Below are positions 25,240 through 34,303 of a stretch of DNA of 37,366 nt, in pieces; position 1 is the first letter of the stretch, and the number at the start of each line of letters is the position of its first letter. The DNA lies in NCBI GenBank assembly GCA_022360055.1, contig JAKSDO010000128.1:1-37366 (forward strand), written 5' to 3'. The translations under genes were made by a program, and so were the position numbers. Source of the DNA: Cytophagales bacterium. Its GTDB lineage: Bacteria; Bacteroidota; Bacteroidia; Cytophagales; Cyclobacteriaceae. The notes under the pieces are model-generated. The model ran no database searches. It was not told where the DNA came from and saw only the letters and a program-made list of their open reading frames with translations.

Positions 25240-27486
25240 ATGGAGAGGATTTTACAATACGCAATAACCGTACTTTTATTGGTTTCCTGTTCAACCAATT
25301 CTAAAGTAAAACACGAATCGGATATGGCCTTTCATCGGGATGTCCCATTTATTCAGGAATATCATGAGGGATTTGTAATTGACGAGGATATTCGGGCATC
25401 CAATGACGTCCGGGCAATTCTGCCGGATAATGATGACAACATCTGGATAGCGACCAGGCATGGTGTCTTCATGAAAAAACCGGGTCATCGAGCCTGGCAT
25501 TTGATGATTGAAGGGGAGCGGCGGGGACCGGCTTATGATGTGAAAATGGATGATCACGGAAAAATCTGGGTTGCATGCTGGGATGGAGTCTATACAAATG
25601 CCGGTGGAAAGCTCGGCAAATCGGCCGGGCCGAAAGCTCCTGTGGCCAGGATAGTCACGGCAAAAGAAGGCATTTATGCATTGGGGCCGAAAGGTATCTG
25701 GCTGCGACAAGGTAATTCCTGGGAAAAGAAGCATTATACAAAAGCCAGAAGCATACGCGCCGCAATTTCAGATCGCAACCGTGGGCTGTGGATTGGAACG
25801 GACGTCGGGCTCTATCACTGCAGCGATGAGCGATCCATCGTGTATAACAAAAACGAAGACCTGATCAGCGCATATGTAAAAGGCCTGGATTATGACGGTT
25901 CGGGAAATCTTTGGGCCGGTGGATTAGGCGGGGTTTCCATAAGAAACGATAAGGCCAAGGTAGGAGAAAAACGGCCGAAAGATGGCATTACAAGCTCTGA
26001 AGTAAATGTAGTAACGAAATCTCCGGACGGTACGATGTGGGTAGGGACCAATTACGGGATCACAAGATTTACACCGGGTAAAGAAGCGTACTCCGTGCGT
26101 TTGAGCAGGCGGTGGCTGATGTCCGACGAAGTCAGAGATATCGGATTTGATAAAAAGGGAAATGCCTGGATCGCCACTGCAAATGGAGTAAGCGCGATTA
26201 AGAAGCGGGAAATGACACTGGCTCAAAAAGCCGATTATTATTACAAATTGCTCATTCAGCGGCACGTTCGGGATCCCTGGATCGTGGGTCGATTCCGTTT
26301 GGCCATTCCCGGCGATACGACTACGATTGAACCTGACGACGATGATAATGATGGTGAATATACGGCTATGTACCTGGCTATGGAATCATTGAGGTATGCA
26401 GTCACAAAAAGCCCGGAGGCGAAGGAAAGGGCGGAAAAAGCGTTTGATTTTCTTCATTATTTACGGGAGGTCACGGAAATAGACGGTTTTTTTGCGCGTA
26501 CGATCGTACCGGTTTCCTGGAACAGAACCCACGACATGAATCGCACATACACTCCCCGGGAACTGGCGGATGAACTTGTAAATAATCCCAGACATAAGCC
26601 CGTGGAAATCCGGTGGCATGTTTCAAAAGACGGTAAATGGAAGTGGAAAGGGGATACGAGCAGCGATGAACTTTGCGGGCATTTATTCGGATATTACTGG
26701 TATTACAATCTGGTGGCCGACGATCTTGAGAAAAAACGCGTTGCGAATCACTTCTGTAAAATTGTGGACCACCTGATCAGAAATGATTTTTGTCTGACCG
26801 GCGTTGACGGCAAGCCCACGAAGTGGGGGGTATGGTCGCCAAAAAGCCTGAATGAGGACCCGGAGTGGTCTCCCGAAAAAGCTTTGAATTCACTGGAAAT
26901 ATTATCGTTCCTCAAGTTTGCATACAAAATTTCAGGGGACGAAAAATATGAGAAAGCCTATCTGATGCTTATTCAGGATGAGGGATACATCCGGAATGCC
27001 AAATTGCTCCACCATACCAATCCGGCCTGGGAAACCTACTTTGATATCTACCTGGCGCTCTACGTATATCCTCCGTTAATTCGGTATGAGCAAAATGCAG
27101 CCATAAAAAGCGAATTTAGGGCGCATCTGGATGAATGGTTTTTGAAATATAAGGAGACCAAAAGCCCCTTGGTCAACTTTACCTATAATTATCTGGGAGG
27201 AGGAAATGACGGACTTGATCACTCGATTTTTTTTCTTCAGGATGCGCCCCTGGACCTGGTCGATTGGCAATTCGACAACGGGCGCAGGGAAGATCTGCAT
27301 GTTGTAAGGGAACCGATTTTAGAGACCCGGCAAGTGGATGAATTAAGACCGCCGAGCGAATACAGAAAAATCCGGTGGGATCGAAATCCATATGCCGCGA
27401 TCGCCGGAAATCCGGCCCAGGAGCGCGATCCCGTATATTGGTTATTGCCTTATTGGATGGGGCGCTACCTCGAGTTGATCCGATAA
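25240..27486 (+). CDS. Lipoprotein fusing a two-component-regulator-type propeller to an alpha/alpha-toroid-like domain
   Basis: This 748-residue lipoprotein has a lipobox LVSC (Cys17). The first half (about 50-320) has six Reg_prop-like repeats with the core D-x-x-G-x-I/L-W-I/V-A/G-x-x-x-G-V: DNIWIATRHGVF, GKIWVACWDGVY, RGLWIGTDVGLY, GNLWAGGLGGVSI, GTMWVGTNYGITRF and GNAWIATANGVSAI. The second half (about 325-748) has no histidine kinase, HTH or Y_Y_Y domain. It is a helical, aromatic-rich region with paired-helix segments such as GEYTAMYLAMESLRYAVTKS and LAYKIS-type repeats, as in alpha/alpha-barrel hydrolases and lyases. The acid cluster EPDDDDND could bind metal. It is probably an exported enzyme or glycan-binding protein rather than a sensor. 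I do not recognise the C-terminal family. Confidence 0.75.
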   Translation: MERILQYAITVLLLVSCSTNSKVKHESDMAFHRDVPFIQEYHEGFVIDEDIRASNDVRAILPDNDDNIWIATRHGVFMKKPGHRAWHLMIEGERRGPAYDVKMDDHGKIWVACWDGVYTNAGGKLGKSAGPKAPVARIVTAKEGIYALGPKGIWLRQGNSWEKKHYTKARSIRAAISDRNRGLWIGTDVGLYHCSDERSIVYNKNEDLISAYVKGLDYDGSGNLWAGGLGGVSIRNDKAKVGEKRPKDGITSSEVNVVTKSPDGTMWVGTNYGITRFTPGKEAYSVRLSRRWLMSDEVRDIGFDKKGNAWIATANGVSAIKKREMTLAQKADYYYKLLIQRHVRDPWIVGRFRLAIPGDTTTIEPDDDDNDGEYTAMYLAMESLRYAVTKSPEAKERAEKAFDFLHYLREVTEIDGFFARTIVPVSWNRTHDMNRTYTPRELADELVNNPRHKPVEIRWHVSKDGKWKWKGDTSSDELCGHLFGYYWYYNLVADDLEKKRVANHFCKIVDHLIRNDFCLTGVDGKPTKWGVWSPKSLNEDPEWSPEKALNSLEILSFLKFAYKISGDEKYEKAYLMLIQDEGYIRNAKLLHHTNPAWETYFDIYLALYVYPPLIRYEQNAAIKSEFRAHLDEWFLKYKETKSPLVNFTYNYLGGGNDGLDHSIFFLQDAPLDLVDWQFDNGRREDLHVVREPILETRQVDELRPPSEYRKIRWDRNPYAAIAGNPAQERDPVYWLLPYWMGRYLELIR

Positions 27487-27523
27487 TAATTTGTAACCCT
27501 TAACTATTTTAAATCCAACAATT

Positions 27524-28804
27524 ATGAAGAGATTGATTTTCAACCTGATTGTTTCAGGCATAGCCCTGGGAACTGCCTGGGCCATTCGCGGTCAATTCGG
27601 ACATGAGCAAGGCGCTGCCTGGGCCGGCGCAATCGGAGCTCTTTGCATCATTTTAATTTCAAAAAGGGAGGACTGGTACAATAAAGTATTTAAAGCGACC
27701 CTGGCCGCAGCCATCGGCTGGGGGCTCGGTGGTATGATGAGCTACGGCAAAGTGGTGGGGTTTGGACGCGGAACAGATTTCATCAATGTGTATTACGGTC
27801 TTCTCATGTTGTTTGTGATCGGCGGTTTATATGGTTTCCTGGGTGGAGGATTATTCGGATTAACGCTTTCCGAGTCAAAGGAGCGCAAAGTAAACTGGCC
27901 TCTGCTGCTGACCGGAATGACCTCCGGAGGAATTATCGCCTATTTCTTCATCGTCATACAATGGGAGTGGCTCATGACTCCGCCGAGATCGGAGGTATGG
28001 GCCGTTTGCCTGGGAATGGCTATTTTCCTGGCATGGTTTTTAGCACACTTTAAGAATCCGTCTGCATTGCGTGTGGCCGTATTTGCCGGATTGGGTGGCG
28101 GATTCGGATTTGCTTTTGGAAATTTTCTCCAGGTGTTGGGAAATGCAGCAGAAATCCGGTTCAACTTCTGGAATGTGATGGAATATTCGCTGGGCTTTTT
28201 TGGCGGTGCAGGCATGGCCTACGGCACGTTTACTTCCGATTGGAACGTCGAGGATAAGCCTCAGAAGAAATCAGGTAATTTCATTCCGATACTTCTTGTT
28301 GTATTGTTTTTCCCATTTGTCGTGTGGGACCAATCCTTCAGTTTGGAAAACCTTCAAAAAACTTATGAAAAGCTGGTATCTGAAAATCTGGGGATTATTG
28401 CCCTTGTGGTGCAATGCATTGCATTTGCTTTGATCGTCATCCAGACAGCTTTTGTTTTATTAAAATACCATTTTCAGCGAAAGGACAGGTTAACGGAATA
28501 TGCTTATGAAGATGTTAAAGCGCTTTTTATAAGCTATTTTGGTGTTTATACAATTTTTAGTTTGCTGATAACAGGAGCAATTTTGAGTACCTACAGGATA
28601 GAGCAATACTTGTACATCGTTAATTTTGGTATAATACTCTTAATTCTGCCGAAATTAAGACCTGTGTTTCTATCAAAAAAAGTGAATGCGGAAAAATGGG
28701 GGGCACACTTTCTGTTTATGTTCTTGATCATTGCGGTATTGGCATTGATTGCGATAAACATCCACGGAGAAATGCCCGGAGCACAAATTCGATTTGAATT
28801 TTAA
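27524..28804 (+). CDS. Polytopic membrane protein of unknown function
   Basis: This 426-residue protein has about 12 hydrophobic helices with many Gly-rich turns (GWGLGGMM, GLYGFLGGGLFG, GLGGGFGFAFGNFL). The N-terminus carries AWAIRGQFGHEQGAAWAGA, a charged motif at the end of helix 1 that looks functional. It is not a recognisable MFS, SSS or ABC permease by motif. Placed between an exported lipoprotein and cytosolic sugar-type oxidoreductase and aminotransferase genes, it could carry the released product across the inner membrane, but that rests only on position. The start ATG follows a 37-bp gap after the propeller-toroid gene, so it is in the same operon. Confidence 0.7.
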   Translation: MKRLIFNLIVSGIALGTAWAIRGQFGHEQGAAWAGAIGALCIILISKREDWYNKVFKATLAAAIGWGLGGMMSYGKVVGFGRGTDFINVYYGLLMLFVIGGLYGFLGGGLFGLTLSESKERKVNWPLLLTGMTSGGIIAYFFIVIQWEWLMTPPRSEVWAVCLGMAIFLAWFLAHFKNPSALRVAVFAGLGGGFGFAFGNFLQVLGNAAEIRFNFWNVMEYSLGFFGGAGMAYGTFTSDWNVEDKPQKKSGNFIPILLVVLFFPFVVWDQSFSLENLQKTYEKLVSENLGIIALVVQCIAFALIVIQTAFVLLKYHFQRKDRLTEYAYEDVKALFISYFGVYTIFSLLITGAILSTYRIEQYLYIVNFGIILLILPKLRPVFLSKKVNAEKWGAHFLFMFLIIAVLALIAINIHGEMPGAQIRFEF

Positions 28805-28880
28805 GCAAACAGGATGGTCCGATTTGGTTTTCATTCCAGTATATTGATTAGCTAATGATGTGCATGATAATAACGAGCCT

Positions 28881-29879
28881 ATGAAAAAAGTTGCCGTAGT
28901 TGGTTTCGGATTTATGGGGATGACCCATGCCGGCAACATCTTGAAAAATGATAAGCTGGAACTGGTTGCGATCGTGGATACGGATGTTGAAGGAATAGCG
29001 AAGAAAATTTCTTCCGGCGAAGGTAATTTTTCTGCCGGCAGCATAGATCCCGGGCAATTGAGAAATGTGAATAAGTACAAAACACTTACGGATTGCATAG
29101 CAAATGAAGAAATGGATGCGGTACACATATGCGTTCATACGGATCTGCATTTTTCACTGGCCAGGGAAGCCATGACCGCCGGACTTAATGTTTTCCTGGA
29201 AAAACCAATATCGCTGGAGTTGGAACATGGAGAAGAACTGATTGGCCTGGCAAATAATAAAGGGCTTGTTTTTATGGTAGGTCATGTCTTGAGATTTATG
29301 TCTCCCTATGAAAAATTGAAGCGTTGGACCGATCGCAAGGAATACGGGGCATTGAATTTTTTATCCATGTCCAGATTTTCAGGTGTGCCCGCATGGGGTC
29401 AATGGAAAGAAAAGCAAGCGGATTTCGGATCTTCCGGTGGCGCATTGTTTGACCTGCTGATTCATGATATTGATTTTGTGCATTATTTACTGGGGCCTCC
29501 GGATAAAATCGAGAGCACTTATCTGCCCGGTGCATTGAGCGCTTATGACTATGTCAGCGCTTTCTGGTCGTATTCGGATAGAAGTTTAAAGGTAAAGTTG
29601 GAGGGCGGGAACACCTTTCACAGTAATTTTCCGTTTCAGGCCGGATATATGGCCAATTTCGAGCGTGCGAGCGTGCTGTACACCACGCTGAAACCCGAAG
29701 TCATCCACGTGTCGGATCATAATGAAAACATGGAGATCGATGCTGAAGACGGAAGTGATGGATTTTACAACGAGATCGATTATTTCTACCGGTGTCTCGA
29801 GCTGAAGATCAAACCGGAAAAATGTATGCCGGAATCATCGTTGGATACAATCCGAATTTGCTACGAGCATTTGAGATGA
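28881..29879 (+). CDS. Gfo/Idh/MocA-family NAD(P)-dependent oxidoreductase
   Basis: This protein of about 332 residues has the N-terminal Rossmann motif VAVVGFGFMGMTHAGN and the family signature VFLEKPISLE with the following GHVLRF segment, then the GGALFDLLIHDIDFVHYLLG segment typical of the sugar-binding domain (the His is the usual catalytic base partner). A GTG at 28860 would add seven residues; the ATG at 28881 gives the family-typical MKKVAVVG start and is preferred. These enzymes oxidise or reduce sugars, cyclitols or their derivatives in the cytosol. There is no signal peptide. The next gene encodes an aminotransferase, a pair common in keto-sugar or inosose amination or deamination. 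Confidence 0.9.
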   Translation: MKKVAVVGFGFMGMTHAGNILKNDKLELVAIVDTDVEGIAKKISSGEGNFSAGSIDPGQLRNVNKYKTLTDCIANEEMDAVHICVHTDLHFSLAREAMTAGLNVFLEKPISLELEHGEELIGLANNKGLVFMVGHVLRFMSPYEKLKRWTDRKEYGALNFLSMSRFSGVPAWGQWKEKQADFGSSGGALFDLLIHDIDFVHYLLGPPDKIESTYLPGALSAYDYVSAFWSYSDRSLKVKLEGGNTFHSNFPFQAGYMANFERASVLYTTLKPEVIHVSDHNENMEIDAEDGSDGFYNEIDYFYRCLELKIKPEKCMPESSLDTIRICYEHLR

Positions 29880-29891
29880 AGGGAGGTGAAA

Positions 29892-29923
29892 CCGGAGTGC
29901 GGGCTTCGGCCCCAATCATCCGG
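29892..29923 (+). other. UUCG-capped hairpin between the oxidoreductase and aminotransferase genes
   Basis: CCGGA (29892-29896) can pair with TCCGG (29919-29923) and inside it GGGC-TTCG-GCCC (29901-29912) forms a UUCG tetraloop stem. It lies in the 101-bp gap before the DegT-family gene. It has no T tract and is more likely an RNA stability or processing element than a terminator. Confidence 0.4.
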
Positions 29924-29980
29924 CCAATCGTACTATGGATATGAATTTCAGAAGTAATAACATTTTTTTATAGATAATAC

Positions 29981-31207
29981 ATGGAAGATCTAAAACAACA
30001 ATTAGCTCTAAATGGCGGGCCGAAAACAATGAAAAAGGAGTTTCCCTGGCCAATTTTCGATGATAAGGATATTGATGCCATTGTGGAAGTCGCCGAATCG
30101 GGGGCGTGGGGAAACCCTGACTGCGCGGGACTGGTCGAGCAATTTGAAAGGAATTTTGCGTCGTATTGCGGAAGCAAATATGCAGTTTCGTGCGTGAATG
30201 GTTCGGTGGCGCTTCGGTTGGCTTTGATCGCATGCGGCGTAAAACCCGGCGATGAGGTGATCGTTCCTCCCTATACCTTCATTGCTACGGCATCGATCGT
30301 TTTGGAATCCAACTGTGTACCCGTATTTGTAGATATTGAGCCGGAGACCTATAACATGGATCCCGTAGAAGTCGAAAAGGCCATAACCGACAAAACCAGG
30401 GTTATCCTTCCCGTACATTTTGCCGGGCAATCGTGCAATATGGACGCACTTCAGGAGATTGCCTCAAAACATAAGCTGAGAATCATCGAGGATGCGGCGC
30501 ATGCGCACGGCGGTGAATACAAAGGTAAAAAGCTGGGCAGCATTGGCGACGCCGGTTGCTTCAGCTTTCAGTCTTCCAAAAACCTCACAAGCGGAGAAGG
30601 CGGAATAATTGTAACGGATGACGAGGAATTGTACGATATGATGAATTCTTTGAGAAATGTGGGACGTGTGAAAGGGGGGCAGTGGTATGAGCATCACAAC
30701 CTGGGGTGTAATTACCGTCTGACTCAGCTCCAGGCCGCCCTGCTGACCACACAGCTCGAACGGTTGGAAGAGCAGACCCAAAAAAGAAATGAGAACGGGC
30801 TTTACCTGAATGCGCTATTGGAAAAAATCGATGGTATCCGGCCGCTGACGCGAGGGCATGGAGAAACACTGCATACATACCACATTTATATATTCAAATA
30901 CGATCAATCAAAATTCAATAATTTATCGAAGCGTGAATTTGCCGCTATGCTTGCCGCAGAGGGAGTTCCGTCGTTTATGGGATATCCGGAACCTTTGTAT
31001 AAACAGCCGTTGTTCCGGGAAAAGAATTTTATGTGCTATGCCATTCCCGAGGCGGTCGATTATACAAATGTCTGCTGCCCGGAAACAGAAAGGGCGTGCT
31101 ATGTGGATGCCGTCTGGATTATGCAAAATACCATGCTTGGCACCAAAGAGGATATGGACTTGATTGCCGAAGCCATATTGAAAATACAGCGGGCGGCTTG
31201 TGCATAA
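29981..31207 (+). CDS. DegT/DnrJ/EryC1/StrS-family PLP-dependent aminotransferase
   Basis: This 408-residue cytosolic protein has the family landmarks VNGSVALRLALIACGVKPGDEVIVPPYTFIATA, EDAAHAHGGEYKGKKLGSIGD (Asp171 contacts the PLP ring), FSFQSSKNLTSGEGG with the PLP Lys200, and HHNLGCNYRLTQLQAA. Members transfer an amino group to a keto-sugar or inosose, or work in reverse. The pairing with the Gfo/Idh/MocA enzyme 101 bp upstream is the usual oxidation-plus-transamination couple. In a catabolic locus the pair may convert an amino sugar or aminocyclitol into a keto form. Direction and substrate are not shown by the sequence. Confidence 0.93.
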   Translation: MEDLKQQLALNGGPKTMKKEFPWPIFDDKDIDAIVEVAESGAWGNPDCAGLVEQFERNFASYCGSKYAVSCVNGSVALRLALIACGVKPGDEVIVPPYTFIATASIVLESNCVPVFVDIEPETYNMDPVEVEKAITDKTRVILPVHFAGQSCNMDALQEIASKHKLRIIEDAAHAHGGEYKGKKLGSIGDAGCFSFQSSKNLTSGEGGIIVTDDEELYDMMNSLRNVGRVKGGQWYEHHNLGCNYRLTQLQAALLTTQLERLEEQTQKRNENGLYLNALLEKIDGIRPLTRGHGETLHTYHIYIFKYDQSKFNNLSKREFAAMLAAEGVPSFMGYPEPLYKQPLFREKNFMCYAIPEAVDYTNVCCPETERACYVDAVWIMQNTMLGTKEDMDLIAEAILKIQRAACA

Positions 31208-31218
31208 TTTTACCCGGT

Positions 31219-31306
31219 TCACGGACCTGTTGATCTTCAAGCCTGTTTTGCCCGTCATCCGTGAGGATCATCAGCCAGCGGGCTGCCCCCGGGACTGTTT
31301 CCGGGG
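31219..31306 (+). other. Structured leader of the beta-helix gene: two hairpins
   Basis: TCACGGA (31219-31225) pairs with TCCGTGA (31258-31264), and CCCCGG (31287-31292) pairs with CCGGGG (31301-31306) around an 8-nt loop. Both fall in the 120-bp gap between the aminotransferase stop and the ATG at 31328. The second hairpin ends 21 bp before the start codon, so it could affect translation. Confidence 0.35.
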
Positions 31307-31327
31307 ATTACTTAAACCGAACATATA

Positions 31328-34291
31328 ATGAAAACACCCGAAATTGTAAAAAAAAGCTCCGTATTTTTCCCGGCCCTTTTCATAATACCCTTTCTTTTGG
31401 CAGCTCAACAAAGGAACGGCAAGCTGCTGCGGGGAGAAGTCTGGCAAAAATTTGAAGCTCCGAAAGAAGCGGACTTCTACGTTGCTGTAAACGGAAACGA
31501 CAATTGGTCCGGAACGCTTCCCAATCCCAACAATGAAAATACGGACGGTCCTTTTGCAACTGTAAAAAGGGCCCAGCGCGCTGTCAGAGCGTTGAAATCC
31601 AACGTATATTTCCCAAAAGAAGATCCGGTTGAGAAGCGGTGGATCGGATCCCCCCATCCTTTGGGCAGGGGAAAAGATATTTTGGTACTTATCCGAGGAG
31701 GCTTTTATTCCTTGGATGAACCGCTTCATTTTATGCCTCAAGATGGTGGTGAGCGCATTGAAACCAACCTGCCGACCGGCGCATTTGAATATCACAAACT
31801 CAGAGACCATTACGTCACTTACGCGGCCTATCCGGGAGAAGAACCCGTCATCTCCGGAGGGGTACTCTTAAATGCATGGAAAAAAGGGAAAAAATTGTGG
31901 ACATCAAAAGTAAGCGGAACGAATGTTGCCATGCTGGTGGCGAATGTGAAAAAACAGGTATTGGCGCGCACACCCAATGAAGGCTACTTCATTCCACCGG
32001 CTATTTCCGAATCTACCGATGAGTTGTTTTTCAATCCTGGCGAACTCAAATCCTGGAAAAACATGGGAGATAACCGGGTTCATATGCTGTTGAGGTGGCA
32101 TCATGGGGCAAATTCATTTAAATCCATTGACGAGAAAAAGGGCGTCGCCAAGCTGGTCACGCCCCAGGACGGAGTCGTAATCGTGCCTCCCAGATACTTT
32201 GTCGAAAATGTGAGTGCGCTTATGGATGCACCCGGAGAATGGTATTTCAATAAAAAAAATGGTGAGTTGAATTACATTCCGCCAAGCGAGATCAGGTCCT
32301 CCGGTTCAGTTTTGCTTTCTGCTCCGCAATTGGATCAATTGGTGATCGTGAAGGGAGCGCGCGGTAAACCGGTACGCAACCTGAGATTCTACGGTTTGAC
32401 TTTTGAAGGTACCCTTCCCGGGAAATCCGCAATCGCTTTTACGTACGCTCATATGAATGAATTTGTAGGCAACAAACTACGGGCAGCGGCAGGGACCGGA
32501 ATTACACTTGCAGAAGGATGTTATCAGACAAAAATTCTGGAAAACCGGATGGATGGGATTGACCGCAGGGCCATCGTGGTCCGGGGTCCTGAAGATCCGG
32601 CTTCAGGCAGGGATATCCTTAGAGAAACATTGATTTCGTACAATCACATTTCGAATTGCGGAGGCGTGAATATCGATGCGGCATTTTCGGTCTTTACCAC
32701 CATTTCTCATAATTACATTACAAAAACCAGAGGTCGATATGCCATATCCGTTGGAGGGTGGCATAATCTTGAAGAAGCGATCGACGGTGCATATGTCGTC
32801 GAATACAATCACCTGGACGATGTGCAAAAAGATGCCGATGATTCGGGAGCCATCAAGACCGCCGGCACTACTTTCAATTCCGTAGTACGGAAAAATCTCG
32901 TGCACGATGTAAGAGCCGGATTTTTTAACGACAACGTAGGCTTCTGGTTCGACAACATGTCCCTGGGGTGGGTAGCCGAGGACAATATATTTTACAATCT
33001 TGAGCAGGGCGAAATGAAGTTATGTGCCGCCAACCTTGTGGATAATCTCTATCAAAACAATTTTGTAATCGATGCGCCGGCAAATGCCCCCGAAACATTT
33101 ATTGGCGGAGAACCGGAGTTCGCCTATTCGGATTTGGATATCCTTCCTTCGGAAACGGACGATGCGGGAAATATTTCATCCGGCAGCAATATTAAGATCA
33201 GAGTGGTGGTAACAAATACCGGATCTACGGGCATTGCTCCGGTTCGGTTGTATCTTGACGGAAAAGTATTTAAAGAGAAAGATGTGCCCGCCATTCACGG
33301 CAATTCGGTGAAGGTGGATTTTGACGTAAGACTGTATGATGCCGGTGCACATCACCTGGCAATCGGCACAACAGATTACAGGGAGGTTGCCGTAAAGGGA
33401 ACCAGACCCGCAGTTGTTTTTGACCGGCTTGAACTGTCCGATGCCCGGATTATTCAGGGAGAGCAGGTAGCTGTTCTGGCTCATGCCAGAAATCTGACCG
33501 GATCAAATCAGGTGACGGAGGCCGTACTTTATTTTGATAAAGAAGTTGTTGCCTCCAAACCGGTCGAACTTGGTCCCGGACAGTCCGGTGTGGTGGAATT
33601 TTCTGAAATACCGGATGTTGGGGAGTACAAGGTTCGTGTCGGAAATAGCGAGGTGTTTCATCTCAAGGTTCAGGATTACGAACTGCTGGACTTGTCAAGC
33701 CTTGAGCTCTTTGAACATTGCTCGGCAAAGGCGAAGCCCTATGAAATCCGTGCGGATCAAAAGCAAAACAGATATAGAGTAAAGGCCGGAGGGTCGGATT
33801 TTTTCCATGCGGAAGATTCATATGCAGCCATTTTTACCAGGAAGCTGAAAGGAGATTTTGTGGCAACGGTGAAAATCAGGCAATTTGGAGCGCGCACGCA
33901 CGAATGGTTCAGAGCGGGTCTGTTTGCAAGAAATGATATGACGCAAAGTTTCGATACCAGGCCGGGCAGTAAAGGATCATTTCTCGTGTTTGGTACGCCG
34001 GGCAGGGCCGGGATCAACTACGATGAATTTGCCAATGGATGTATGCACAAGGCGAGCAGCCAGAATTTGCCGGAGCAAGTTGATTTCCCATACTGGCTGA
34101 AACTGGAGCGGCATGGAGATTACTTTGTAGGTTCCATCAGCCTGGACGGCAAGAACTGGATCAACGAGAAGCGTTCAGGCGATATCCCGGGACTGGATGA
34201 AGAGATTGATCTCGGACTGGCCGCCGGATCCTGTGATAAGATCCCTTACTGGGTCGAGTTTGAAGACTGGAAAATTAAGGTGGCCCGATAA
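31328..34291 (+). CDS. Large secreted right-handed beta-helix protein with CARDB-like and DUF1349-like domains
   Basis: This 987-residue protein has a signal peptide ending near LLAAQQ. The segment ADFYVAVNGNDNWSGT..DGPFATVKRAQRAVRAL (about 48-88) is the standard opening of beta-helix glycan-active proteins of the GH141/polysaccharide-lyase type. Beta-helix coils run about 340-580 (ILENRMDGIDRRAIVV, ISYNHISNCGGVN, ISHNYITKTRGRYAISVG). Two CARDB-like Ig domains (about 610-690 and 695-790) and a C-terminal concanavalin-like DUF1349 domain (about 800-987; FVATVKIRQFG, EWFRAGLFARND, YWLKLERHGDYFVGSISLDGKNW) follow. It is probably an exported glycan hydrolase or lyase with two binding modules. The family cannot be fixed by eye. 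It precedes the aldolase by 12 bp. Confidence 0.85.
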   Translation: MKTPEIVKKSSVFFPALFIIPFLLAAQQRNGKLLRGEVWQKFEAPKEADFYVAVNGNDNWSGTLPNPNNENTDGPFATVKRAQRAVRALKSNVYFPKEDPVEKRWIGSPHPLGRGKDILVLIRGGFYSLDEPLHFMPQDGGERIETNLPTGAFEYHKLRDHYVTYAAYPGEEPVISGGVLLNAWKKGKKLWTSKVSGTNVAMLVANVKKQVLARTPNEGYFIPPAISESTDELFFNPGELKSWKNMGDNRVHMLLRWHHGANSFKSIDEKKGVAKLVTPQDGVVIVPPRYFVENVSALMDAPGEWYFNKKNGELNYIPPSEIRSSGSVLLSAPQLDQLVIVKGARGKPVRNLRFYGLTFEGTLPGKSAIAFTYAHMNEFVGNKLRAAAGTGITLAEGCYQTKILENRMDGIDRRAIVVRGPEDPASGRDILRETLISYNHISNCGGVNIDAAFSVFTTISHNYITKTRGRYAISVGGWHNLEEAIDGAYVVEYNHLDDVQKDADDSGAIKTAGTTFNSVVRKNLVHDVRAGFFNDNVGFWFDNMSLGWVAEDNIFYNLEQGEMKLCAANLVDNLYQNNFVIDAPANAPETFIGGEPEFAYSDLDILPSETDDAGNISSGSNIKIRVVVTNTGSTGIAPVRLYLDGKVFKEKDVPAIHGNSVKVDFDVRLYDAGAHHLAIGTTDYREVAVKGTRPAVVFDRLELSDARIIQGEQVAVLAHARNLTGSNQVTEAVLYFDKEVVASKPVELGPGQSGVVEFSEIPDVGEYKVRVGNSEVFHLKVQDYELLDLSSLELFEHCSAKAKPYEIRADQKQNRYRVKAGGSDFFHAEDSYAAIFTRKLKGDFVATVKIRQFGARTHEWFRAGLFARNDMTQSFDTRPGSKGSFLVFGTPGRAGINYDEFANGCMHKASSQNLPEQVDFPYWLKLERHGDYFVGSISLDGKNWINEKRSGDIPGLDEEIDLGLAAGSCDKIPYWVEFEDWKIKVAR

Positions 34292-34303
34292 CGCTTATCT
34301 CAA

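Noticed and set aside
28860-28880. GTG start for the Gfo/Idh/MocA gene
   Set aside because: It would add seven residues not seen in the family; the ATG at 28881 gives the standard MKKVAVVG beginning.
29886-29980. Possible fifth copy of the ~90-nt leader repeat before the DegT gene
   Set aside because: It shares only a short GTGAAACCGG-like opening; the rest does not align and the spacing is 95 rather than 90.
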